Below, piece after piece: positions 20,588 through 31,156 of a DNA stretch of 64,000 bases; within the stretch, counting starts at the first letter, position 1, and every line of letters begins with the position of its first letter. The stretch covers positions 42,002,508-42,066,507 of the forward strand of contig CM068378.1 of assembly GCA_034770075.1 (NCBI GenBank), given 5' to 3'. This stretch comes from Aralia elata. Lineage: Eukaryota > Streptophyta > Magnoliopsida > Apiales > Araliaceae. The position numbers and the translations under genes are program-made. The notes below the pieces were generated by a model. It had not been told where the DNA came from, did not search any database, and saw only the letters and a list, made by a program, of their open reading frames with translations.

Positions 20588-21720
20588 CATGATGTCATAA
20601 AAGAATTTTTGATTTTTCTGTTAATCTATGAAAGATATGTCAATTGAGTTGGCTAAAAATATTTTGACTGATGTCTGAATTATTGTTCAAGGTCTAAGCT
20701 AATTGATTCAGCTAGACGACTGTTGAAAGGTGTTTATAAAGTTCAAGAGTTCTTTAAGAGTCTATGCCAAACCAGATTGTTCTGGCGTGAAATTTATATT
20801 AAGTCTGAGGTGAACCAACCCTGTAATGGGGGATACGCAATAGCGTTAATATGTATGTGCACAATATATAATACGAAGGGCTGATCACCTGGAGTACGAG
20901 AAGAGATAGTCCATAGTCTTTTGACTGTTAAAGGTTACAGTAGAAATATCTGTTAACCTTGGACAAGGTTCAAGTCTTTACGACTCCTCAGCATGATATT
21001 GAAAGTTTTTGAATGAATCTTTTAAATTCCTGAGTTATTCATACTGTTTCCCAATTATTGAACAATTATGGAAGATTTTTATTCTTTTGAAAGGTGGAAG
21101 TGGAAAGAAGGATATTCCTTAAGAAGGGGTAAGTTGTAGAATGTAGCATGTGGTGATGAGTAAATTAAGCAAACTATAATAAATCCAAGAAATAAATGAA
21201 ATTCTAGAAAGGGAAGAGATAAATTTAGCTAATGATGACTAATAATGAGAAATTTTTAGAAGAGGAAGATGAGAAGAATGCAATGATCTTAGAAAGATCT
21301 TAGAGAAAGAATTGGGTTGTAGAACCCAATGAATAAGTAGAGATTAACGTAAATAAGTCCATTTTGATAGATGGAAGGAACGAAGATTAGCAAAACAAAA
21401 AATTCAAGGACGAAATTCTTAGAAGAAGGGGTGAATGTGATATTCCGAATATTTGTACGATGCTAAATCAGGATATTTTATGATTACAGCGAGTATGTTA
21501 TGCAATGATCCTTAGAGAAAGGAAATGAATGCGTTAAAGGGTTAAAGAATATATAATACTCGAAGTGTTCCAAGTTTAAGTGAAGGTTCTGAAATAATAA
21601 AACCTACACTAAGGTAATGCCTTAAGTTATTCAACGATAATTGTGAAAGAGATTTAGGAAAAATCGAGTAAGGGAGGTTTCGTTGATTCCGAGAACGGAA
21701 TTCCTATAAGGAGGGTAGGA
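20588..21720 (+). mobile_element. G2 interior, right part, with LTR-derived relics
   Basis: No coding motif. The first half (20690-21060) resembles the LTR block seen in other elements, including AGGGCTGATCACCTGGAGTACG near 20877 and GACTGTTAAAGGTTACAG, so part of G2's interior derives from an older LTR. Near 21405-21440 GGACGAAATTCTTAGAAG followed by GGGGTGAATGTGATATTCCG looks like a decayed polypurine tract and LTR start. The functional polypurine tract of G2 is AAGGAGGGTAGGA at 21708-21720, directly before the 3' LTR. Confidence 0.7.
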
Positions 21721-24624
21721 TGTGATAACCCAGATTTTCAGAAATTATTAAATAAGATTACATTGAAATTGAAATTATTTTCAGAATTTTTATATTCAAA
21801 GTATGTATTTAATTGAACTTATTTGATTAAATGTATTATTTAAACAAGTATAATGTTATTCTAATTAATCTAATAATTAATTAGAGATTTAATGATTTGT
21901 CATAATCGACAAATGAGAATTTTAAATATGTGACTATGTGATTTAATGTGGAATTATCCTATTTTATTTAATTGATTTAAATGAGATTATTTAATTAATT
22001 AAATATGTGACATGAAACTATATTATAAGCAATTTATTAAAATAAACTAGAAGGGAGGAATAAAAGATTAGCCGAACGAGGCCTTAGTGGGGGTTGGAGT
22101 CAGTTAACCCATTATGGGATTAACTGACACCCACTCATTAAATTAAAATTTAACGTATTCTCAATTCAGCATTATTATTTTTGGCTAAGTTGGATTAGAG
22201 AAATACAGAGAGAAAAAGAGAGATTTCTGAGAGAATTGGAAAATTGAGAAGAAAACCTTTCATCATCTTGCATATTCTAAACTACTAATTGAAGGTAAAT
22301 TCCTTAAATTCAAATTTTACTTTATGTTCTTTTAAATCTTCTCCATGAACGTACATTGAGTTATCTGTAATTTGAATTTTATGGCTAAATTCTAAAGAAC
22401 TTGATGTTAGATGTTTGTAAGCATGCATAAATGTATTTTATATGATTTATATGTGATTTAGAGTAATCAAATTCATGAAATTATGTTTACATTAGAGTTC
22501 TGAAATTTACAGAGTAGTAATATATGAATATGGCTTAAATGTATGAAAATTGGTGCTTAATTTGCATGTTAATCGGTAAATTGATGGTTGATTATGTCTA
22601 AGCATGTAAAAACGAAGAAACCGAAAGTTAAACGGATCAATTTGGTTAAGAAGCGAGTTCACAGTGATTGATTACGCTAATTGTATCAAAATATGAACGT
22701 AAAGCAAAAATAGTGAATTTTTAATCTTTAAATTGGTTGTTTAGATTGCTTGTGATGTTAAAATCATTGTGTATATAATGAGTTTTGGTTTTATAACACA
22801 TATGATGAATGGGTAGTAATTAAACTAGTGAATTGTGAAAAACTTTGGCCAAATTTGGTATTTTCTATGTTCTTCACGAACTTGCAGGAACTGGGTTTCG
22901 GGTCCACCACCCCGGTGGTGGAAATACACTAGGATTAGCGCCCCGGCAGTGTCCCCGCCTCGGCGGTATAAATGAGTTGATTTGGTCGCCCCAACGATGT
23001 CCTCGCCCCGACGCCCAAATTGAACTACAACTGTCGCCCCGTCGGCATTTTGTAAAGGAATTCTACCGCCTCGGCGGTGGAACAGGAAATGAAAATTTTC
23101 CTTTTTCTTTGTGGTCATGTTATGTTGCCATATGCATGTTTAAAACTTAGACTAATTATCAATTGAGATATTAAAATGAAATTGGATGAGAGTGAATCCT
23201 GAAGTGATCATAATATTGTAACTAATCATTGTTACTGCTTTATAAACAGAATGTATAAGTTGATTAAAGAACGTGAATTTAATTTATAACCTACGCACGA
23301 AGCAAGTTTCTTAACTCTACTTTTCATTGAGCAAGTTTCCTAACCCTACCTTGATTTTAATTACGCAAGTTCTTAAACCCTATCTCTCTTTTATGCAAGT
23401 TTTATACTTTACATTATATTGATCAAGCTCTTTACCAAAATTCATTCAAGTTCATGAATTCAAATGTGTTAATCTGATTCCTTTTAAGTAATACTTCAGT
23501 TATACAAAGTTTATTCAATTGTATGCCTTTGAGATTCAATCTTTAGTTCTTGAATACCTTTCATATTAAATTATTGAACCTTGATTGACTAGCGAACCCT
23601 TATTGATTCGACTAGTCTTTACTTACAAACATTATACATCTAATCTAATGTAAAGGAAAAGTTTAAGACTTAACTAAATGTTAAGTGTCGATTAAAGTGG
23701 AACGCAACAAAATGAAAGGTTTACGAGGAGAACTTAATTTCTAAGCTGAGAATTGTATAGAGAATAAAATGAAGGATTATGAAATGTAAAGTAGAATTAA
23801 TATTAAGTGTTGCTATGTGACTAATAAATGTTGTGCATGATTATATATATCGTGTAGGATACATGATGTACAGATAAGTATAAGTTGATTATGGCAATTG
23901 GTAATCTACGAACCAGGCAAGTTTTTCAGTTCCTATTTGTTATGTGAACTAAATGATTAATTATTTTAAATCTATAATGTAAAAGCATGATGTAATCTAT
24001 GTATTGTATGTATGAAGCGACAAAGTCAATTTATGACTACGTTCGTCGAGTTAGAATGTTGTTTGAGTTATGGAACTCAATTATCAGTTGGTAACTGATG
24101 TACAGTATATATGATATGTTTAGCCAAATGTTTATGATGTATATGATGAGCATGTTATCTATGTGTCATGTGATGTATGTAAACTGTTAGATTTTGCTGA
24201 GCTGTCAAGCTCATTTTTGCAAATAACCACTTTTGCAGGTTAAAGATACAAGGTAACGTTATGTGTTACCTAAATGACATGGATCAAAATGATGCATGAA
24301 GATTAAATGTTTTAGTTGAAGTTATTACCTGAATTATGTTAAGTTTTTAGATAAATGTATTTATGTTGAGTTGTAAAGTTTGTATTGAGGTGTAAACTTT
24401 TATAATAAGTTCGACAAGGCGAATCATGATATTAACATGATTCTAAGATATTTAGATGTAAAGGTTTAAAATTTTGGGATTGAGAACGATTTGTAATAGA
24501 ATAGTTTTAATTATTCCACATTTTATTAAGTTTAACATTGAATAATGTTATAAAGTCAGAATGAGAATGTATTGCTAACGATCGATGTGGAGAGTTGGAT
24601 TGTATGAATTTTGGGGTTGTTACA
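21721..24624 (+). mobile_element. 3' LTR of G2 (2.90 kb)
   Basis: Near-identical to the 5' LTR at 11582-14505, with mostly transition differences and a shorter palindrome cluster (22904-23082). It ends GGGGTTGTTACA, followed by the second target-duplication copy CTTTT. The A1 integrase frame resumes immediately after it. Confidence 0.95.
22904..23082. repeat. Palindrome cluster in the G2 3' LTR
   Basis: Counterpart of 12764-12957. The first unit is CCACCACCCCGGTGGTGG: relative to the 5' LTR both members of one stem pair have changed (G-C to A-T), leaving the hairpin intact. One partial unit present in the 5' LTR is missing. Confidence 0.85.
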
Positions 24625-24819
24625 CTTTTTCCAGGGAAGCTGAAATCCAGATGGTCGGGACCCTTTATCATCCAGAAAGTATTTTCACATGGAGCGGTAG
24701 AAGTTGCACCACTCCAATCTGATAGATCATTTATGGTTAACGGTCAGCGCCTCAAACACTACTACGGAGGAGATATCGATCGGCAAAGGATCTCCATTTC
24801 ATTAACTGACCCAGTTTAA
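24625..24819 (+). pseudogene. A1 integrase C-terminus after the G2 insertion
   Basis: Continues the A1 integrase frame: FPGKLKSRWSGPFIIQKV is the conserved C-terminal integrase block of Athila/Tat elements, followed by NGQRLKHYYGG and a stop at 24817-24819. Joined conceptually to the part ending at 11581, it shows that the interruption is a clean insertion with a CTTTT duplication. Confidence 0.9.
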
Positions 24820-25161
24820 CAAAGGGAAGTAGTCGGGCTGAGACTATAAATTAAGCGCTAATTAGGAGGCAACCCAATACTTTTTATGTTATAAGTAATT
24901 TATTCTTTTATTAGTTTATAAAAAAAATAATAATAAATATTTTAGTTTAAGTAAATTTTCATAATTTTGTAGGATTATAACCCCAAGCAATGGATTAAGC
25001 AAGGAGAAACGAAGAAGGAAAAATGGAAGGCTGGACTGAGTTTGAGCACCGCGGCTTCCAAACTTACGCACCACGGCTGTTGGTCATGAGCCGCGGCTCT
25101 TACATTGAGCGCCGCAACACTTGTGTAAAATAAAGAATGCGCGCATTTTGTATTTCTAGTT
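24820..25161 (+). mobile_element. A1 post-pol region
   Basis: Begins with the Athila/Tat phrase AAGCGCTAATTAGGAGGCAACCCAA in slightly altered form (24853-24874), conserved after pol in this group. No env-like frame follows. From 25037 to 25120 there are four CCGCGG-like units, including the perfect palindrome GAGCCGCGGCTC (25088-25099). The region is cut at about 25162 by C2. Confidence 0.7.
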
Positions 25162-26770
25162 GGAAAGGAAAATCGTTCCTAATCGTTGGATTACTAAATA
25201 GGGGATTAGTGAATCCGGATAGATTAGTACATACGTTGCTTGCTCTTAAGAAGAGGATGATTGATCTCATAATTATTTGTGTGAAGACACTAAAGTAAGT
25301 ATGTAGGTGCCTATTAGAGAATAAGTTCACTGAACGTGGCTCGCTAAGGAATACCTAATGGAGTTTTACTCTCCTGTCAATAGGAATTCCTATAGTGATA
25401 GTAGTACAAGTGATCCTTGGACTTGAGATCATCATAGTATCTTGTGTATGATGAGTTATACTTTGACATGTCCCTTAAGACCTTTGGGGTATATCAAAGG
25501 GTATGATTGGGTATAATAAGTTGTACGTAGAGATAGGTGAATGATCAACAAAGAATCTACCACGTATAGTAAAAGATGTGAATGTCCTATGTGATTCGAT
25601 AAATGACAACTCAGTAGTCCTTGGCCAAGGCAGTATGAAATTAGAAAGGAGTTTCTAATTTGCATTATTTAGAGTTGTGCATTTGGGAATCGAAATACAT
25701 ATAATTAAATAAAATAAGACTTGACAGTAAATCCATGTCTTATATTTAATTAATTAGAACATTGTATGGTAGAATGATTGAATTGTACGGTAACTATTCA
25801 CTGAAAGGTTCTTTTGTGATTAATGTTGAAATCTATATTATCTGAAAAGTCGTTGATCTCTAAGGGGGCTTACCCTTATTGTAGAATAAATATTATTTAT
25901 TTAAATGAATTAAATAGTTTAATTTATTTATTTAAATAAGATTAGAATTGTTCTAATTGATTTATTCACAACCGGTTTAATATGGAGAACCTAAAGGGTC
26001 ACACCGCAAAAAAAAATATTTATTTAAGAAGTAAATGACATAATTGTAATAATAAGTTAAGTGTATTTAATTTAATCTATGGAGATAGAATAAATTAAAT
26101 AGCTTAATATTTATTATTTAATATTTTAGAAATATTAAATATAAATTAATAAGAGGAGTCTTATTATTATTATTACTATTACTATTACTATTATTTAATT
26201 TCTAATAGGGATTGAGAATTAATTAATAGAAGTACTCTCCCATGAATTCATAATTGGATTAGAAGTATAATTAATTAAAGGAGTTTAATTATAATAGAAA
26301 CCCTAATTCTAAATAGTTTAGGGAAGGGTTTTTCTACATCTATAAATAAGAGGAGTCTTATCATAGATTAGGGTTACACACTCTTGCATTAGATTGTGGA
26401 GAGTACTTTCAATTTCTATAGAGATAGAAACTAGGGTTTTGCCAATACCCAACTTCTTGAATACCTATTCTTCCTTGGTGGATCACCTCTAGAGGCCAAA
26501 CACTTGGGTGGCTAACGTTGATCAAAGGAAGGAATCTCATCGGTGGAATTCGAGGAGAACACGAAGGACTCGGAGTTGAACTTGTACCTGAGGAAGCTTT
26601 GGTCTACGAGGGTATAATTCTTATTCTCTTTCTCTTTCGTTTAATTGATAATTGAACACAAGGATAGATCATGGTGATGGTTTGTATGAAAATTTTAAAA
26701 TCCGATTTATCACGCTTCCGCTCTATTTGTGTAAATTGATTGCATGCTTGCGTTATATACAAACCTAACA
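25162..26770 (+). mobile_element. C-family LTR fragment C2, 5'-truncated
   Basis: Matches the C3 LTR (33850-38536 minus its insert) from AAAATCGTTCCTAATCG to the terminal ACAAACCTAACA, and C1 in reverse. The first ~230 bases of the LTR are missing. No primer site follows the right end and no target duplication is seen, so this is a truncated LTR or deletion remnant. It carries a TATAAATA box (26341-26348) and an (ATT)n/(ACT)n tract near 26162-26193. Confidence 0.85.
26341..26348 (+). promoter_or_regulatory. TATA box of the C-family LTR
   Basis: TATAAATA followed by AGAGGAGTCTTATCATAG, conserved at 38107-38114 in C3. It is a plausible promoter for this family. Confidence 0.5.
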
Positions 26771-26988
26771 TCATACGCATTTGTAGAGAGTTGCAAGTCG
26801 TTGTATGATTATCAATTGGGTTAATTATCGAATTTGCATGCGTCGAATTAAGAGTGTAGTGTAAAATGAGATTGTTTTGAGGCTAAGTGTCAAGTAACAT
26901 TGTTTAATTACTTATGTTTGGTAATTTAGTTATAGTTTGATTTAAGTTTTTGCTTGAGGACAAACAAATATTTAAGTTTGGGGGTATT
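26771..26988 (+). mobile_element. A1 3' untranslated end and polypurine tract
   Basis: Non-coding. It ends with TTGCTTGAGGACAAACAAA and AAGTTTGGGGGTATT (26974-26988), the usual Athila/Tat 3' signature and polypurine tract, directly before the LTR start TGATGAG. Confidence 0.85.
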
Positions 26989-28292
26989 TGATGAGTATAT
27001 TTTATACCTATTATTTGGGTACTTTTGGGCTTAATAATTTGCGTGTTTTTAAGTATTTTATCTTATTTTATAAAATTTGTATTTATTTTATTGTTTTTAT
27101 TTATTTTATAGGAATAAAGGAGTTAAGTGGCAAAATCGTAATATTTGAAGCAATTGGGCGAGCAAGGAAGAAAAGCAAGAAAATGAACGGAGATCATGGG
27201 CCGCGACGCTCGCTATTATGGGCCGCGACGCTCGCTATTGTCATGGGCCGCGACGCTTGGTATTGTGGGCCGCGACGCCCGAAGGCTTTTTCGCGCGCGT
27301 GTGGCGCATGCGTGCGGTGGAATTAGGGTTTTCTTTAGCCTCTATATATGGAACGATATCCAGAGAGAGGACGGAGAGCTGATACAACAGGAGAAGGGGA
27401 GCATTATTCAATCTATTTTATCTGGAGAGAGGGAATTGAGGATTGAAGATCAAGATCTGAAGAATTCTAGCGAGAGCTGATCATCAGATTCTTTTCTTTT
27501 ATCCTTCTTTTAGACTATTGTGTTTATAATGACTATGATTGATGAGATGTTGTTCTTTTCTTTATTCATGAACTAAATTTCATTTTCAAGATTGCAATGG
27601 AACCCGATGATTGGTTTTTATTAATCAATTGACTATTTAACTTCTATCAGATATTTGCAAGATTGTTTATTATATTTTAGTTTTCACTCAATAGTTTTCT
27701 GGCCAACAATTAATCTATTGATCTAGATGAAATGGATACGTTGATTCTAGATTGGATGTGGAATATGATACATGTGTTGGATTAATTTATGTTAAGAATT
27801 ATTATTCAATTTACATAAGGGATAGAAATATACCCAAGTGTCGCATGAACTTGTTAAGAATTGGTAATTATAGCATCATTGTTGATTATTCACATAAGAA
27901 TATAGTGTTTTAATTGAGAATGATGACACTTATCTAATATTGGAATAAGTTGCATGAATAGTTTTGAATTCTTGGTTAGCAATCTACGATATTTGATTCA
28001 TTAAATTGGGAGTAGATGAATAAGAAACATCATGGGGGGAAATTGTTATCTTAATAACTTCATTTATATAATATTATTCATAATTATCTATCGTATTAGT
28101 TTAGCTACTTGTGATTACGAAACAATTATCTCTTGTTTAAATAGAATTTGGTTAATTAAAGATTAGCTATTGGATTAATTAATTGGTTTATTAGATTATT
28201 CCTCGTGGGTTCGACACTCTACTTTCACTTTATTACTTGATTGACCGTGTATACTTGTACGTAAAAATTGCTAGTATAGATTTAGCCCATCA
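26989..28292 (+). mobile_element. 3' LTR of A1 (1.30 kb)
   Basis: Runs from TGATGAGTATATTTTATAC to TTTAGCCCATCA. Its last 168 bases match the 5' LTR remnant at 6347-6514. A TATATATG box at 27343-27350 precedes a purine-rich leader. After 28292 the sequence GTAGCTGTACGGG continues the G3 LTR (compare 43526), showing that A1 inserted into G3. The A2 fragment at 46906-47426 is a diverged relative. Confidence 0.95.
27198..27282 (+). repeat. GGGCCGCGACGC repeats in the A1 LTR
   Basis: Four copies of GGGCCGCGACGC at about 27198, 27220, 27245 and 27267, separated by AT-rich spacers (TCGCTATTAT and variants), just upstream of the TATA-like box. The short frames through here read the repeat and are not considered genes. 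Confidence 0.9.
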
Positions 28293-28875
28293 GTAGCTGT
28301 ACGGGATTTTCATGCCATATAAATAGTGTGTGCTAGCGACTTAAACTAGAGTCATATTAATGATTTTATCCATGTTACCTAGTCATTATCGGAAGGGCCG
28401 AAGCTGTCCGATGATGTTTGTCACCTCACTCTGAACAATGGACCTAAGTAGCGGGGTTAGGCACTAGTGGTTATCTGACCCCAAACGGTAGAATGGTTCC
28501 CGAAGTAGAGGCTGTAGTCGAAGCTGAAGGCCGTAGCCTTGCTCTGGATGGGTTTAGTTCAGTACTAGACCAAAGCCAAACCCCTAGTGTCAGTAATGTC
28601 CGAACCTGATTTCTGAAGCCGAAGTCTTAAAATGACAATGAGACCCAAACCTTTGGCTTCCCGAAGCCAATTATAAGGGTACCATCAGGCCCCGGAGAGG
28701 TCCCAAACTACGAGAGGTTCAGACCTGGAGCCGAAGTTAAAATTTTGTCGTCAAAGGGTCAGCCAGACCCAAGACTATACTTCTAGTCATGATCGACCTT
28801 AGATTAGTCGGCCAAAGGATGTTCCTTGAGCTGAAATTGAAAGTACTTCTAATATCCCAATGGATCGTAAGATGA

Positions 28876-29690
28876 ACTCTACGATCGTAGAGTGCTCCCA
28901 GTCCGATTGTAGAGCTCATTTATAAATTATAGAGTAAGGTAGTCGAACCCCTCGACCATCGTAGAGTGGACTCTGCCGATCGTAGAGTTCCACTCGGCCA
29001 TCATAGAGTGGACTCTACCGATCGTAGAGTTCCACTCGGCCATCGTAGAGTGGACTCTGCCGATCGTAGAGTTCTACTCGGTAATCATAGAGTTCCACTC
29101 GACAATCGTAGAGTGGTCCCACTCTGATCGTAGAGCTCATTTATAAATCATAGAGTAAGGTAGCCGAACCCCTCAGCCATCGTAGAGTGGACTCTACCGA
29201 TCGTAGAGTTCCACTCGGCCATCGTAGAGTGGACTCTACCGATCGTAGAGTTCCACTCCGCCATTGTAAAGTGGACTCTGCTAATCGTAGAGTTCTACTC
29301 GGCAATCGTAGAGTTCACTCGGCAGTCGTAGAGTGGGTTAGACGGACCACTCAGCAATCGTGGAGTTTCGCTCGTATGTCGTAGAGTAAGTTTGGTCGGT
29401 CCCTGAAGGGATCGTAGAGGGAACCCTGTGATCGTAGAGTTAATTCTGTCGATCATAGAGTCTCGCCAGTCAATCGTAGAATGAACTCCACCTATCGTAG
29501 AGCGTCACTAGACGATCGTAGAGCTTCATAAGCGATTCGTTGAATTTAGTGGGTGATCGTAGAGTCACCCCACTGATCGTAGGGTGACTCTATCGACGAT
29601 ATTAAAGCCCTACTGACCGTAGAGCTGTTCTATCAGACAGTAGAATATTTGAGTGGACTATAGAGCAGACCGTATGAGTCACTCGTGTTA
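28876..29690. repeat. CGTAGAGT minisatellite in the G3 5' LTR
   Basis: About thirty degenerate units of roughly 22-24 bp around ATCGTAGAGT. Alternating units read GTGGACTCT and TTCCACTC, which are mutually complementary, so dimers can fold. The array starts with ACTCTACGATCGTAGAGT (28876-28893), a perfect 18-bp palindrome. A higher-order duplication of about 224 bp is marked by CTCATTTATAAAT...AGAGTAAGGTAG at about 28915 and 29139. Confidence 0.9.
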
Positions 29691-30567
29691 ATCTAGTATG
29701 TTATTACTGCATAGCTATGTTTGATCAGAGAGTGCAATTATAATTCCTGTAGGATACTTGTCGAGCAGAAACGTAGAGTAATCATTAAACAGCAGATCAA
29801 GCAAGTTTCCCTTGCCTTAAGCTTTTATACTAATTGTTATACTATTGTGTATATCTCTGTAAGATCTTTATCTTACACACCTTGTATACCGTGTGCAAAT
29901 TCTGTTTTATTCAATCCTTGTATTGAGCAAGTTCTGAAATCTCTTACATAATGCAAGTTTCTCAAATTAAGCTCGAGTTCTACTCCTCAAGCATGTGCTA
30001 AGTGGTTTAATTGTTTTAAAATTATTCCACATCGATACTATTGACATTCCCACATAGTGCATTTGAATTCGGTTCTATTGTTGGACTGTATTACCATTTA
30101 AGGTTCTGTCATTCAAGAACTATTCAAGAGAAGTCTAAGCCATTTGTTCGGTTAGACTTGTGCATATTTATTAAAAGCTATCCAAACCAGTAGTTTTGGC
30201 ATAGATTCTTGGACTGAGATGAACAACCCCATGGAGGGGAGATTCCTAAGTATCTGAAATACGATACAAAGCAGAATTAAATGTTATACATATACATGGT
30301 ATACAAGAGGCTGATCCCCTTGAGTACAAAACTCTAGAGTTAGTAACCTAATAAGGGTCAGTCAAGCGATTGATGCCTTAACGTATGTTCATAGTTTATT
30401 TGACTATTTGGCATGTTAATATTCAATCTTCATCATTCATTGAGCATTGATTATCTTGTTTCAGTTATTCTCATTGTTGAATTAGTTACAGTTATTCATA
30501 TTGTTGAATCAATTTCAGTTATTCCTTTCATTTATGATATACCTTCCTTGTTCATTTTAAAACTTGC

Positions 30568-30667
30568 TGAGCAAACTCGTTGCTCACCCCTGCTATATTA
30601 TGAAAATTTTTTAGCTAAGCCCGAGTGCTCGAGCAGAGATAAAGGCAAGGAGAAGATGAAGTTCTAG
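30568..30667 (+). other. Hairpin, acceptor-like site and short frame in the G3 LTR
   Basis: TGAGCAA (30568-30574) pairs with TTGCTCA (30580-30586). After 27 nt TTTTTTAG precedes the frame A-K-P-E-C-S-S-R-D-K-G-K-E-K-M-K-F with a stop at 30665-30667. Confidence 0.6.
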
Positions 30668-30932
30668 ACTTCGGATAAACATGATTATCGGTCTTAATGT
30701 TCTGTTTAGATAACAGTTATGTAACACGAGTCCTAATAGATATTTTGAAACTTCGTGATGTTTTTATTTAAGGTCATAGACCTTGGGACCCTTTTAAACC
30801 TTTTGTAATGATCAATATATGATTATTCATTCCGCATTTAGTTGTCATATGTTAATTGAAGGTGACTGGAAGTTGTTTATTGTGAGCACCAAATTCAACA
30901 TAAGGATACCTTAATTTAGGGGTGTCACTGGT

Positions 30933-30944
30933 TGGTAGCAAAGC
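30933..30944 (+). other. G3 primer binding site, degenerate
   Basis: TGGTAGCAAAGC, two mismatches from the initiator-Met primer site TGGTATCAGAGC, just after the LTR end. Confidence 0.75.
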
Positions 30945-31156
30945 CTTAAGTTATAAACTTTAGGAATGCGAAACCTAGGTTATAACCTTAGTACTAAACT
31001 CGTATAGAGTGCATTAAGGCATGGGTCGAGGAGATTCATTGTGTCTTATGTGTTTGGAGATGAGTTGTGGAAATTCATCGAGCCAAAGTAGTGCATAATA
31101 AAATACGGATTCATTTCATCAATGAATATATTTTATTGTTGTACTGATGTTGTCTT

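Larger units (their letters stand above)
28293..30929 (+). mobile_element. 5' LTR of chromovirus G3, right portion
   Basis: Matches the G3 3' LTR from 43526 onward (GCTGTACGGGATTTTCATGCC...). It includes phrases not shared with the other LTRs, such as CCGAAGCTGTCCGATGATG. It carries the CGTAGAGT minisatellite, GCAAGTT phrases (29806, 29956), AGGCTGATCCCC (30310-30321), a hairpin (30568-30586) and a frame ending at 30667. The end GGGGTGTCAC adjoins a degenerate primer site. The first ~0.9 kb of this LTR lies beyond A1, left of the window. Confidence 0.9.

Noticed and set aside
24820..25161. Env-like gene of A1
   Set aside because: No frame with signal peptide or transmembrane features between pol and the polypurine tract; the region is short and cut by a C-family LTR.
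27196..27480. 94-codon frame in the A1 LTR
   Set aside because: Produced by the four GGGCCGCGACGC repeats and the purine-rich leader; no homology signal.
28876..29690. Repeat array considered as CRISPR
   Set aside because: Units are contiguous, degenerate and self-complementary with no unique spacers, and sit in a plant LTR.
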